From Bacillota bacterium (lineage in GTDB: Bacteria > Bacillota > Clostridia > Clostridiales > Clostridiaceae), in NCBI GenBank assembly GCA_021781745.1, contig JAJXWH010000027.1:1-64000 (forward strand): a DNA stretch of 64,000 nt, written 5' to 3'. How positions within the stretch are numbered: the first letter of the stretch is position 1; each line of letters starts with the position of its first letter. The notes below the pieces were generated by a model, which ran no database searches, was not told the origin of the DNA, and saw nothing but the letters and a program-made list of their open reading frames with translations. This document shows, piece after piece, positions 9,149 through 16,966 of this stretch. The position numbers and the translations under genes are program-made.

Positions 9149-9940
9149 ATGTTAAAAGATAAAAAATTATTTTTACTAGATATTGATGGAACAATAGCAC
9201 TAGATACTACATTAATAGATGGAACACTTGATTTCATGAATCATGTATTAAGCATTGGAGGTAAATACATTTTTATAACAAATAATTCTACTAAAAGTAT
9301 TGAGGATTATATTACAAAGTTTGAAAAGTTTAAGATTAAAGTAGATGAAACAAGTTTTGTAACCTCTTCTTATGCAACGGCTTTATATTTAAGAGAAACT
9401 TATAAAGATAAAAAGATATTTGTCCTTGGAACAAAATCATTTATTGAGGAACTTAGAAGTTTTAAAGTAAATGTTACAGAAGAACAAGATGATGATATTG
9501 TATGTGCTGTAGTAGGTTTTGATAATGAATTAACCTATAAAAAAGTAGAAGATATTTGTGAATTGCTGCTTACAAGGAAAATTGATTATATAGCAACAAA
9601 TCCAGATCTTGTTTGTCCAACAAGTTTTGGCTTTATACCAGATTGCGGCTCAATATGTGAAATGATAGGAAATGCAGTTAAAAGGGAACCGTTATATATT
9701 GGCAAACCTAACAAAGCAATAGTAGAAATGTGCTTAAAGCAAACTGGATTTACAAAGAAAGAAACTTTAGTTATAGGCGATAGATTATATACAGATATAG
9801 CCTGTGGAATAAATGGTGGTGTTGATACTGCAGTTGTATTTACTGGTGAGGCTACAAAAGATGATTTGATTAATACAGAATTTAAACCAACATATAGTTT
9901 TGATTCAATAAAGGAATTATATGAAGAGTTAGCATTTTAG
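9149..9940 (+). CDS. HAD-IIA family hydrolase (NagD-like phosphatase)
   Basis: A 263-residue haloacid dehalogenase superfamily phosphatase of subclass IIA. Motif I is LLDIDGTIALD (nucleophile and acid Asp), motif II ITNNST (about residue 49), motif III Lys in IGKPNKAIV, and motif IV GDRLYTDI (about 212). The C2-type cap between motifs II and III is of the NagD kind, which acts on sugar phosphates or nucleoside monophosphates. The ATG at 9149 is favoured over one at 9134 because the only ribosome binding site, GGAG at 9136, would lie inside the longer form. A hairpin follows the stop. Substrate unassigned. Confidence 0.88.
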   Translation: MLKDKKLFLLDIDGTIALDTTLIDGTLDFMNHVLSIGGKYIFITNNSTKSIEDYITKFEKFKIKVDETSFVTSSYATALYLRETYKDKKIFVLGTKSFIEELRSFKVNVTEEQDDDIVCAVVGFDNELTYKKVEDICELLLTRKIDYIATNPDLVCPTSFGFIPDCGSICEMIGNAVKREPLYIGKPNKAIVEMCLKQTGFTKKETLVIGDRLYTDIACGINGGVDTAVVFTGEATKDDLINTEFKPTYSFDSIKELYEELAF

Positions 9941-9960
9941 AGTGTCTTAGTGTATTTCAG

Positions 9961-10001
9961 GAATAAAGCTGTTAAAAATTTTTTAACAGCTTTATTCATT
10001 T
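9961..10001. terminator. hairpin terminator after the HAD gene
   Basis: A near-perfect 18-bp inverted repeat (GAATAAAGCTGTTAAAAA then its complement ending CAGCTTTATTC) with essentially no loop, followed by a weak T-tract. Confidence 0.65.
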
Positions 10002-10103
10002 TGGAATAAAATATTTCGAAATTTTAACTAGAAAATATTTTTAACGCCAGGAATCTGATATAATATTTCCATAATAAAATTAGCCAGGAGGAGATTATAG
10101 CGT

Positions 10104-10721
10104 ATGAATTTAGAAAATATAGTGAATAAAATAGAAAATAGTAAACCATATATTAATGGCTGGGAAAGAATGCGAAGGTCATCTGTAATCATTCCTCTAG
10201 TTGAAATTGATAATGACGTACATGTATTATTTGAAGTTAGATCCAAGAAATTAAAAAGTCAGCCTGGTGATATTTGTTTTCCAGGAGGAAAGATAGATGA
10301 AAATGAAACACCTAAAGAAGCTGCATTAAGAGAGATATTTGAAGAACTTGGAATTAAGAATATTAACTTAATAAATGAATTAGACGTTGTAGTTAGATAT
10401 GATGGTATAATAATTCATCCATACGTGGGAGTTATCAAAAGTGCTGATGAAATAAAAATAAGTGAAGATGAAGTTGACCATGTGTTTTATGTGCCATTAT
10501 CTTATCTTTTAAAACATAAGCCTCTTGAGTTTAATAATAAAATAAATATTGTGAGAGCTAAGGAATTTCCATACGATTTAATTGTCAATAGAGAAAACTA
10601 TAAATTTAGGGAAGCTAATTATAGATCTTTATTTTATAAGTATGAAGACTATAATATATGGGGAATTACCGCAGAAATGCTGCAAAACTTTTTGGAAAAG
10701 TTGCAAATAACAGTTAATTAA
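10104..10721 (+). CDS. Nudix hydrolase, CoA pyrophosphatase type
   Basis: A 205-residue Nudix enzyme. The Nudix box is intact: GKIDENETPKEAALREIFEE plus LGI (about residues 63-85). Just before it, LFEVRSKKLKSQPGDICFPG matches the UPF0035 signature of the CoA-cleaving Nudix group (NudL-like), which splits CoA and derivatives into 4'-phosphopantetheine and 3',5'-ADP. An AGGAGGAG site sits upstream of the ATG. It is monocistronic with its own terminator. The CoA assignment is by family signature. Confidence 0.85.
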   Translation: MNLENIVNKIENSKPYINGWERMRRSSVIIPLVEIDNDVHVLFEVRSKKLKSQPGDICFPGGKIDENETPKEAALREIFEELGIKNINLINELDVVVRYDGIIIHPYVGVIKSADEIKISEDEVDHVFYVPLSYLLKHKPLEFNNKINIVRAKEFPYDLIVNRENYKFREANYRSLFYKYEDYNIWGITAEMLQNFLEKLQITVN

Positions 10722-10786
10722 TATTAGAAAATTTCATTATGTTTTACAGATATAAAAAAACAGAAACTTAAATATCTAAAGGTTAT

Positions 10787-10819
10787 AAAAGGAAGTTAAG
10801 GGGATTAGGCTTCCTTTTT
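10787..10819 (+). terminator. intrinsic terminator after the Nudix gene
   Basis: Stem AAAAGGAAG / CTTCCTTTT with a 14-base loop and continuing T residues. Confidence 0.65.
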
Positions 10820-10848
10820 CTATTTAGTATGTATTTTTAATTGTAAAA

Positions 10849-10888
10849 ATAAAAAATATATTAAAGAGATTTACTCTTAAATATATTT
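10849..10888 (-). terminator. intrinsic terminator of mgsA (minus strand)
   Basis: A 15-bp stem (AAATATATTAAAGAG / CTCTTAAATATATTT, one mismatch) that on the minus strand is followed by TTTTTTATTTTT. It lies beyond the mgsA stop. Confidence 0.65.
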
Positions 10889-10890
10889 AC

Positions 10891-10915
10891 TATCTATCTA
10901 TCTAACTATCTATCT
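10891..10915. repeat. tetranucleotide microsatellite (TATC/GATA) spanning the mgsA stop codon
   Basis: About six TATC units, with one interrupting base change (CTAA), run from the last coding codons of mgsA into its 3' region. On the minus strand the TAG stop is part of a GATA unit. Confidence 0.8.
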
Positions 10916-11274
10916 TTTAAGTTTTTTATTAGAGCTTCTGATGAACCTAAGTTTGTTGCAAGTGGTATATAATGAACATCACATAGTCTAAGTAGAGCAG
11001 TTACATCCGGTTCATGGGGCTGAGCAGATAGTGGATCTCTTAAAAAAAATACAATGTCAATTTCTTTTTCTGCTATTTTAGATCCAATCTGCTGGTCTCC
11101 ACCAAGTGGTCCTGATAAAAACCTATGAACATCTAATCCAGTTGCTTCTGATACAAGTTGTCCAGTAGTTCCTGTTGCAAAAAGTTCATGGTCTTTAAGT
11201 ATATCTCTATGCCTTTTTGCAAAATCGATAATTTCAGTTTTCTTTTTATCATGTGCAATTAAACATACCCTCAT
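10906..11274 (-). CDS. mgsA: methylglyoxal synthase
   Basis: A 122-residue cytosolic enzyme converting dihydroxyacetone phosphate to methylglyoxal and phosphate, a glycolytic bypass that relieves sugar-phosphate stress. The family motifs are all visible: LIAHDKKK at the N-terminus (phosphate-binding Lys), ATGTTG (about residue 33), [11 protein letters not shown] (about 54, catalytic Asp) and [13 protein letters not shown] (about 78). Length is typical. The gene has an AGGAGGAAAC ribosome binding site. It faces away from the xylose module 480 bp upstream, which is a sensible metabolic neighbour because rapid sugar uptake raises triose phosphates. The stop lies in a GATA repeat. Confidence 0.95.
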   Translation of the reverse strand: MRVCLIAHDKKKTEIIDFAKRHRDILKDHELFATGTTGQLVSEATGLDVHRFLSGPLGGDQQIGSKIAEKEIDIVFFLRDPLSAQPHEPDVTALLRLCDVHYIPLATNLGSSEALIKNLKDR

Positions 11275-11649
11275 AATGTTTCCTCCTAAAATTTAGTTTT
11301 TAATGATTATTATAAAGAACAATTAATTTTATGGTATTATTGTAATATAGATTCCATATAAAAGCAAATTATACAATTTATTTTTAAATTTCCATTCGTC
11401 CTGTTTTAATATATCATTTTTAGACATTATAAGCATTTAGCCTTTTTAGAAACCATAAATATAACAAAACTAGCAGCTAAGGATGGTGAATTAGTATGTA
11501 TGAGTATAATAAATAATAATATTGTTGTTTAAGTTACCCAAGCATTAATTGATTTAGTTGAATACACAATTAAGGAAATATTAAATAGGAACATCGTATT
11601 GGTAAAACAATAATCGAAACTTTAGTATGAAAAGCTATACAAAAAAGCA
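11275..11649. other. intergenic stretch with possible coding debris
   Basis: About 375 bp without an intact gene. From about 11450 to 11612 the plus strand reads as a coding-like frame (LAAKDGELVCMSIINNN, one stop, then VTQALIDLVEYTIKEILNR) that could be the remains of a lost gene. I recognise no family. The rest is AT-rich. Confidence 0.25.
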
Positions 11650-11678
11650 TTGACTTAAAAATAGAACAAATATAGAAT
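11650..11678 (+). promoter_or_regulatory. promoter TTGACT-N17-TAGAAT for xylFII-lytS-yesN
   Basis: The -35 TTGACT (11650-11655), a 17-bp spacer and TAGAAT (11673-11678) lie 80 bp before the first gene of the sensor operon. Confidence 0.55.
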
Positions 11679-11757
11679 AACATTATTAAAGAACATTTTA
11701 AAAGTAATTTCAAATGCTATATATTTCATTAATTTTTAGTAAAAAGGAGACTTGGTA

Positions 11758-12738
11758 ATGAAATACTTAAAGGGTATTTTGGGAATTGTACTTGCTGCGC
11801 TCTTTTTGGGTAGTAATTTATTCTTTCTTAATTTGTTAAAAGATAAAAAGGTAGAAAAGGAACCTATTAAACCTAAAATAGTGTTGATATCTCATATAAA
11901 GACAAACCCTTATTGGCTGAGTATAAAGAAAGGGGCAGAAAGGGCAGCTGAAGAAAGAGGCGCAGTAGTTGAGTTTTTAGGACCTACCACTGCAAATACG
12001 GAAGAAGGATTGAAACTTTTTGATATGGCTACATCAGCTAAGGTTAGTGGAATAATAACCTATGTTCAGGAGGAAGGAAAATATGCACAGAAAATCAATG
12101 GCGCTATAGAAAAAGGAATACCAGTTGTTACAATAGATTCAGACGAAGAAAATAGCAATAGAATAGCATATGTAGGTACAGATAACATACTTGCTGGACA
12201 AGTTGCTGGTGAAGAAACCGTAAGACAAGTTGGAAAGAACGGAAACGTTGCAATAGTAATGGGGGGAAAAGATGTCAAGAATCAAAGAGAGAGAGTAGAA
12301 GGATTCGAAAACTATATTGCAGCAAACTCAAATTTAAAGGTCGTTGATGTGGACTCTTCTGATGCAATGCTTCTTGAAGCAGAAATTGTAACAAGAAAAA
12401 TATTAAATAGAAATGATAAAGTAGATGCATTGTTTTGTACGTCGGCATTAGATGGAATAGGGGCTGCTAAAGCAGTAAACGATTTAAATGATAAAGGTAA
12501 AGTGAAAATTATATGTTTTGATGATTTAGAAGAAACTTTAAATAATATTAGAACGGGATTAGTTTCAGCAACAATAGTGCAAAAAAGTGATGAAATGGGA
12601 TATAAGGCAGTTAATATTATAATGGATAAAATTAAAGGAAAGTCCGAAATTAATTCAAAATCTTTAACAAATGTTAAATTGGTCAATAAAATTAATGTAG
12701 ATATTTATAAGCAGGGAGACGATAAATTTGAAAATTAA
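11758..12738 (+). CDS. membrane-anchored sugar-binding sensor protein (XylFII-like)
   Basis: A 326-residue periplasmic-binding-protein family protein (type I, Peripla_BP_4). A single uncleaved hydrophobic segment (GILGIVLAALFLGSNLFFL, residues 5-23) replaces the lipobox, so it is tethered outside the membrane. The binding fold shows two lobes, e.g. SHIKTNPYWLSIKKGAERAA and VVTIDSDEENSNRIAYVGTD. In C. beijerinckii a protein of this kind, XylFII, binds xylose and complexes with the kinase LytS; the same three-gene order occurs here. An AAAGGAGA site places the ATG at 11758. The stop overlaps the kinase start. Identity with XylFII is inferred from context. Confidence 0.8.
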   Translation: MKYLKGILGIVLAALFLGSNLFFLNLLKDKKVEKEPIKPKIVLISHIKTNPYWLSIKKGAERAAEERGAVVEFLGPTTANTEEGLKLFDMATSAKVSGIITYVQEEGKYAQKINGAIEKGIPVVTIDSDEENSNRIAYVGTDNILAGQVAGEETVRQVGKNGNVAIVMGGKDVKNQRERVEGFENYIAANSNLKVVDVDSSDAMLLEAEIVTRKILNRNDKVDALFCTSALDGIGAAKAVNDLNDKGKVKIICFDDLEETLNNIRTGLVSATIVQKSDEMGYKAVNIIMDKIKGKSEINSKSLTNVKLVNKINVDIYKQGDDKFEN

Positions 12739-14224
12739 AACTTTAAATAGCAAATTTATTATATTTGTTATATGTTTAATTATCCCAATAGGCATATGTA
12801 ATATTATATCCTTGGCTATGAGTAAGAAAATTGAAGATGGTTATGTAAATATGCTTAATAATATGCTTATTACTAATGAGATTAAGCAGCATATTGATAG
12901 TTCCTTAGATGGATTTAATCAATATATATTAAGTGGAGCTGAAGATAAGAAGGAAAGCTATAATAATGAAATATTTATAGCGAAACAGGAAATAGCTACT
13001 CTAAAAAGTAATTCAGATAATACAAATCAATATATTTTGAGAGATTTAGAAAATACTCTGGACTCCTATGTAGAAAGCTCTAAGAAAACAATTTCAGCTT
13101 ATGAAAATAAGGAAGGATATATTTTTTATTATGATGATTTTATATCAGCTAAAAATATCGCAGGATATGCTAAAGAATATGCATCTACATTAATGCAAAA
13201 TTATCTAGAAACTAACAGCGTAACATATAAAGAATTGAACAAAAATAGCAAATTAATATATGTATCACTAACTATATACCTTATTGTAATTTTAACTATG
13301 TGTGTATCCTATGCACTTCTTTTTATAAGAAATATTTCAAAGGGATTAAAAGGAATCGTTGAAATTTCTAATAAAGTATCTAAAGGACAATTTGAATATT
13401 ATGAAGGGGATAAAACTGATATTTATGAGTTGGATGTGCTTACAAGAACCTTTAATACTATGATAAAGGATATAAAAGATCTTATAAGGTCAATTAATGA
13501 AAAGCTTATATTAGAAAAGAAGTTAAAAGAAGAGGAAATGAAAAATCTTCAATATGAAAATGCTTTAAAAGAATTTGATTTAAAAGTATTACAATCTCAG
13601 ATAAATCCACATTTTTTATTTAATACTTTAAATTGCATCAATGCTACAGCTATGATGGAAAATGCTACAACAACAAGCAAGCTAATAAAATCAGTATCTA
13701 ATATTTTGAGGTATTCATTAAGATCTATGAGTACTAATGCACTTTTAGAAGAGGAAATAAATATAATAAAAGATTATATTTATATTCAAGAATGTAGATT
13801 TGATGACAGAATAAAATTTAATTTAAGCACAAGTATGGATATGAAAAAAGTAAAAGTTCCAGGAATGACTATACAACCATTGGTTGAAAATGCATTTATT
13901 CATGGCATTGAGCCAAAAGAAGAAGGTGGATATATAAATATTTGTATAAACGAGGAAAATGGAATTTGCAAGATTATAATAGAAGATGATGGTATTGGAA
14001 TTTCAAAAGAAATTTTGGATAAGATTAATAACTATAATTATGAAATGAAGCACACTGGACATACAACAGGACTTGGAATAAATATTGTTGAAAAAAGACT
14101 TAGGTATTTATATGATCAAGAAAACATGTTTAAGATAGAAAGCGAAGAGGGGAAGGGGACAAGAGTTTATTTAAAAATACCAATAATGGAGGAGGATAAT
14201 AATGATGAAAATATTACTTGCTGA
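12728..14224 (+). CDS. lytS: LytS/YesM-type sensor histidine kinase
   Basis: A 498-residue membrane kinase. Two transmembrane segments (about residues 9-30 and 178-201) frame an extracellular helical domain that would contact the binding protein. Then come a HAMP linker, the His_kinase domain with the phospho-acceptor in LQSQINPHFLFNTLNC (about 290-305), and an ATPase domain (VENAFIHGIEP, EDDGIGIS, TGLGINIVEKRL). Translation starts at TTG 12728 with GGGAGAC upstream and overlaps the preceding gene by 11 bp and the regulator by 23 bp, indicating a tightly coupled operon. By analogy to the C. beijerinckii XylFII-LytS system it senses xylose. Confidence 0.88.
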   Translation: MKIKTLNSKFIIFVICLIIPIGICNIISLAMSKKIEDGYVNMLNNMLITNEIKQHIDSSLDGFNQYILSGAEDKKESYNNEIFIAKQEIATLKSNSDNTNQYILRDLENTLDSYVESSKKTISAYENKEGYIFYYDDFISAKNIAGYAKEYASTLMQNYLETNSVTYKELNKNSKLIYVSLTIYLIVILTMCVSYALLFIRNISKGLKGIVEISNKVSKGQFEYYEGDKTDIYELDVLTRTFNTMIKDIKDLIRSINEKLILEKKLKEEEMKNLQYENALKEFDLKVLQSQINPHFLFNTLNCINATAMMENATTTSKLIKSVSNILRYSLRSMSTNALLEEEINIIKDYIYIQECRFDDRIKFNLSTSMDMKKVKVPGMTIQPLVENAFIHGIEPKEEGGYINICINEENGICKIIIEDDGIGISKEILDKINNYNYEMKHTGHTTGLGINIVEKRLRYLYDQENMFKIESEEGKGTRVYLKIPIMEEDNNDENITC

Positions 14225-15536
14225 TGATGAAAAATATGATAGAGAAACAGTTAAGCATATAATAAAACAAAACTTTTCCGAAAAATTAGAGGTATATGAA
14301 GCGAAAAATGGGAGGGAGGCCATAGAATTATCTGAAAGTATTAGACCTGATATGGTTATAATTGACATAAAAATGCCGGGAATTGATGGAATACAAGCTC
14401 TGAAGGAAATAAGTCTTACATTACCAAATTTATATAGTATAATTTTAACAGCATATGATTATTTTGATTTTGCACAAGAAGCTGTAAAAATAAATGTAAA
14501 AGAATATCTTTTGAAACCTTTCACAAAAGAGGAAATAGTTGAAAAAATCACTGCAGGTATTCGCTGGGTCCAAAAAGAACAAAATAAGCGAAAAAGTGAA
14601 ATTGAAGATAAAGAAAAAATATATACCTTATTACCTGTACTCGAAAATCAATTAAGTGACTTAATTATAAATGATAAGCTAAAAGGTATTGATTATGGAA
14701 TGTACTTACGTTATCTTAATATGAATTTTGTAAATAGCTATGCAATGGTCATATCTATAAAAGATAAATATGCCTTTAAAGATATAAGCAGAATTGAAAA
14801 AGACGAAATAAAAATAAAAATAGGTGAATATATTAAGGAATATATTAATAGAAAATATAAATGTATAGGAAATTATGTGTTTTATGAGGAGCTAACGTAT
14901 TTCATACAAATAGAAAACGAAAATACTAGTGATTTTAAGAACTTAAAAATTGATCTTGCTTTTAATATAAGGAGAGAAATTAAAAAGAGATTTGATGTGT
15001 CAATAAGAGCTGGACTTGGAGAAACATTTGATTCAGTTGAACAAATAGTTGAATCTTATAGACAAGCTACTAAATGTTTAGTGTATAATTCAGACAATGT
15101 TAATATCATATATATAGATGATGTGAATGATAAGTTAGTCAAAGATCAATTTATTACTAATGTAAAGGAAAACAAAAATAGAAATACTAATAAAATAAAG
15201 ATGAAGCTATTTGAAGATGTAAAAAATTTTATTAGAGAGAATATTGAGACTGAGCTAGAACTAGAGAAAGTTGCAAATAATTTTGGACTGAGTGTCTATT
15301 ATTTTAGCAGAACGTTTAAAGAAGTTACGGGAATCAATTTTTCAGATTATGTGAATAAATGCAGAATAGATATAGCTAAGGAATTATTGTCAAATGGTGA
15401 AATGAATGTAAAAGAAGTATGTTATAAGGTTGGATACAATGACCCTAACTATTTCAGCAAGGTATTTAAAAAATATGAAGGTGTAAGTCCGGTAAATTTT
15501 AAAATAGCTATAGAGGAGAAAATTGCTAAGAGTTAG
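14202..15536 (+). CDS. yesN: YesN-type response regulator with AraC DNA-binding domain
   Basis: A 444-residue response regulator. The receiver domain has the acidic pocket LLADDEK, phospho-acceptor Asp55 in VIIDIKMPG, and Lys in LLKPFT. A middle region (about 135-330) resembles YesN-type linker domains, and the C-terminal 100 residues hold a double helix-turn-helix AraC domain (VANNFGLSVYYFSRTFKEVT and CYKVGYNDPNYFSKVFKKYE). A GGAGGAGGATAATA site precedes adjacent ATGs at 14202 and 14205. It should be phosphorylated by the adjacent LytS and activate the xylFGH operon 290 bp downstream. Confidence 0.9.
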   Translation: MMKILLADDEKYDRETVKHIIKQNFSEKLEVYEAKNGREAIELSESIRPDMVIIDIKMPGIDGIQALKEISLTLPNLYSIILTAYDYFDFAQEAVKINVKEYLLKPFTKEEIVEKITAGIRWVQKEQNKRKSEIEDKEKIYTLLPVLENQLSDLIINDKLKGIDYGMYLRYLNMNFVNSYAMVISIKDKYAFKDISRIEKDEIKIKIGEYIKEYINRKYKCIGNYVFYEELTYFIQIENENTSDFKNLKIDLAFNIRREIKKRFDVSIRAGLGETFDSVEQIVESYRQATKCLVYNSDNVNIIYIDDVNDKLVKDQFITNVKENKNRNTNKIKMKLFEDVKNFIRENIETELELEKVANNFGLSVYYFSRTFKEVTGINFSDYVNKCRIDIAKELLSNGEMNVKEVCYKVGYNDPNYFSKVFKKYEGVSPVNFKIAIEEKIAKS

Positions 15537-15620
15537 ATAAAAATTTGATTTTAAGAAATTCTTTTTAATACACACTAATTTATAGCGCAATATATTACTA
15601 TTTAAAAATATATAATTAAA

Positions 15621-15675
15621 AATAATCTAGGTTAAGATCTTAAATTAAAGAATTGACCTAGATTATTTTTTATTT
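15621..15675 (+). terminator. intrinsic terminator between yesN and xylF
   Basis: A 15-bp stem AATAATCTAGGTTAA / TTGACCTAGATTATT (one G-U pair) with a T-rich tail separates the sensor operon from the transporter operon. Confidence 0.75.
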
Positions 15676-15697
15676 TCGATTATTTACTGGTAAAAAA

Positions 15698-15717
15698 TTG
15701 CTGTTTGCATACAGCAA
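15698..15717. promoter_or_regulatory. inverted repeat upstream of xylF
   Basis: Perfect 7-bp inverted repeat TTGCTGT-TTGCAT-ACAGCAA. Its left arm overlaps a possible -35 (TTGCTG, 16 bp before TAAAAT at 15720-15725). It may be the binding site of the YesN-type regulator or another sugar regulator. Confidence 0.4.
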
Positions 15718-15748
15718 TATAAAATTATAAGTCGGCAAATGGGTCTAT

Positions 15749-15762
15749 TCGAAACGATTACT
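15749..15762 (+). promoter_or_regulatory. candidate CcpA cre site 1
   Basis: TCGAAACGATTACT matches 12 of 14 positions of the cre consensus TGNAARCGNWWWCA. It lies downstream of the possible xylF promoter, a position used for catabolite repression. Confidence 0.35.
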
Positions 15763-15782
15763 ATTAAGAATATAATTAATAT

Positions 15783-15796
15783 TGTAAACGAGATCA
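15783..15796 (+). promoter_or_regulatory. candidate CcpA cre site 2
   Basis: TGTAAACGAGATCA matches 13 of 14 positions of TGNAARCGNWWWCA, 28 bp before the xylF start codon. Repression of xylose uptake by glucose is the expected role. Confidence 0.5.
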
Positions 15797-15823
15797 ATAA
15801 TTATGAAAAAGGGGAGATAAACA

Positions 15824-16903
15824 ATGAAGTCTAAAAAAATGGTTAAATTATTAGGTTTGGCACTAAGTGGAGTATTAATATTTTCTGTACTAACTGGATG
15901 TGGAGCAAAGAAGGATAGCCAAACATCAGCTGGTGGAGATAAGAAAATAAAAATTGGTGTAAGCTTTGATGATTTAAGACTTGAAAGATGGCAGCATGAT
16001 AAAGAAATATTTGAAGAACAAGCTAAAAAGCTTGGAGCAGACGTTGTTTTCCAATCTGCAAATGGAGATGACCCAACACAAATGTCTCAATGTGAAAATC
16101 TTATATCTCAAGGGGTAAATGTTTTAGTAATAATACCACACAATGGTGAATCTATAGCACCTATTGTAGAAGAAGCTCATCAAAACAAAATAAAAGTTTT
16201 AGCTTATGATAGATTAATTACAAATAGTGATTTAGATTATTATGTATCATTTGATAATGTTAAGGTTGGAGAATTACAAGCGAAAGCAATTGTTGATAAA
16301 ACTCCTAAGGGAAATTACTTTATGATGGGTGGATCTCCAACAGATAATAACGCAAAATTATTTAGACAAGGGCAAATGAATATAATAAAACCTTATGTTG
16401 ATAAAGGTGACATAAAGATTATAGGAGACCAATGGGCAAAGGATTGGTTAGCAGAAGAAGCGTTAAAGATAATGGAAAATGCATTAACTGCTAATAATAA
16501 TAAGATTGATGCTGTTGTTGCTTCAAACGACAGTACTGCTGGTGGTGCAATTCAAGCATTACAAGCTCAAAACTTAGCAGGAAAGGTTTCTATTTCCGGA
16601 CAAGATGCTGACTTAGCAGGATGCCAAAGAGTTGTTGAAGGCACTCAAACAATGACAGTATATAAACCAATTAAAGATATTGCTACAAAAGCCGCTGAAA
16701 TGGCAGTAAAAATGGGTAAAGGTGAAGATATTCAAACAAATGGAAGCGTAACTAATAATGGTCAGAAAGATGTACCTTCAGTATTACTTACACCAATAGC
16801 TGTAACAGCTGATAATATGAAAGACACTGTAATAAAAGATGGATTCCAAAAGTTTGATGATGTATATAAAAACGTGCCAGAAGATAAAAGACCAAGTAAG
16901 TAA
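15824..16903 (+). CDS. xylF: D-xylose ABC transporter substrate-binding lipoprotein
   Basis: A 359-residue extracellular binding protein. The signal peptide ends in a lipobox LTGC (about residues 23-26), giving a lipid-anchored Cys followed by a Ser/Gly linker. The mature part is a type I sugar-binding fold close to XylF: IGVSFDDLRLERWQHDKEIF, VLVIIPHNGESIAP, DRLITNSDLDYYVSFDN and ASNDSTAGGAIQALQAQ are typical of xylose binders. An AAAGGGGAGA site precedes the ATG. It heads xylFGH, and a GC-rich hairpin follows its stop. Confidence 0.93.
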   Translation: MKSKKMVKLLGLALSGVLIFSVLTGCGAKKDSQTSAGGDKKIKIGVSFDDLRLERWQHDKEIFEEQAKKLGADVVFQSANGDDPTQMSQCENLISQGVNVLVIIPHNGESIAPIVEEAHQNKIKVLAYDRLITNSDLDYYVSFDNVKVGELQAKAIVDKTPKGNYFMMGGSPTDNNAKLFRQGQMNIIKPYVDKGDIKIIGDQWAKDWLAEEALKIMENALTANNNKIDAVVASNDSTAGGAIQALQAQNLAGKVSISGQDADLAGCQRVVEGTQTMTVYKPIKDIATKAAEMAVKMGKGEDIQTNGSVTNNGQKDVPSVLLTPIAVTADNMKDTVIKDGFQKFDDVYKNVPEDKRPSK

Positions 16904-16913
16904 ATAGAATATT

Positions 16914-16941
16914 GGGGTTTGAAGCTGAGGTTTTAAACCCC
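16914..16941 (+). promoter_or_regulatory. intercistronic stem-loop between xylF and xylG
   Basis: Perfect 7-bp stem GGGGTTT / AAACCCC with a 14-base loop and no T-tract. Such hairpins after binding-protein genes commonly protect the upstream mRNA and reduce downstream expression, which fits the need for more XylF than XylG/H. Confidence 0.65.
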
Positions 16942-16966
16942 GATATAGAAAGGAGATATGTATTTC

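Noticed and set aside
12312..12686. Long minus-strand frame inside the xylFII-like gene
   Set aside because: Antisense to a recognised binding protein gene with no start signal; shadow frame.
15698..15717. Inverted repeat before xylF considered as a terminator
   Set aside because: No T-tract and only a 7-bp stem; position fits an operator better.
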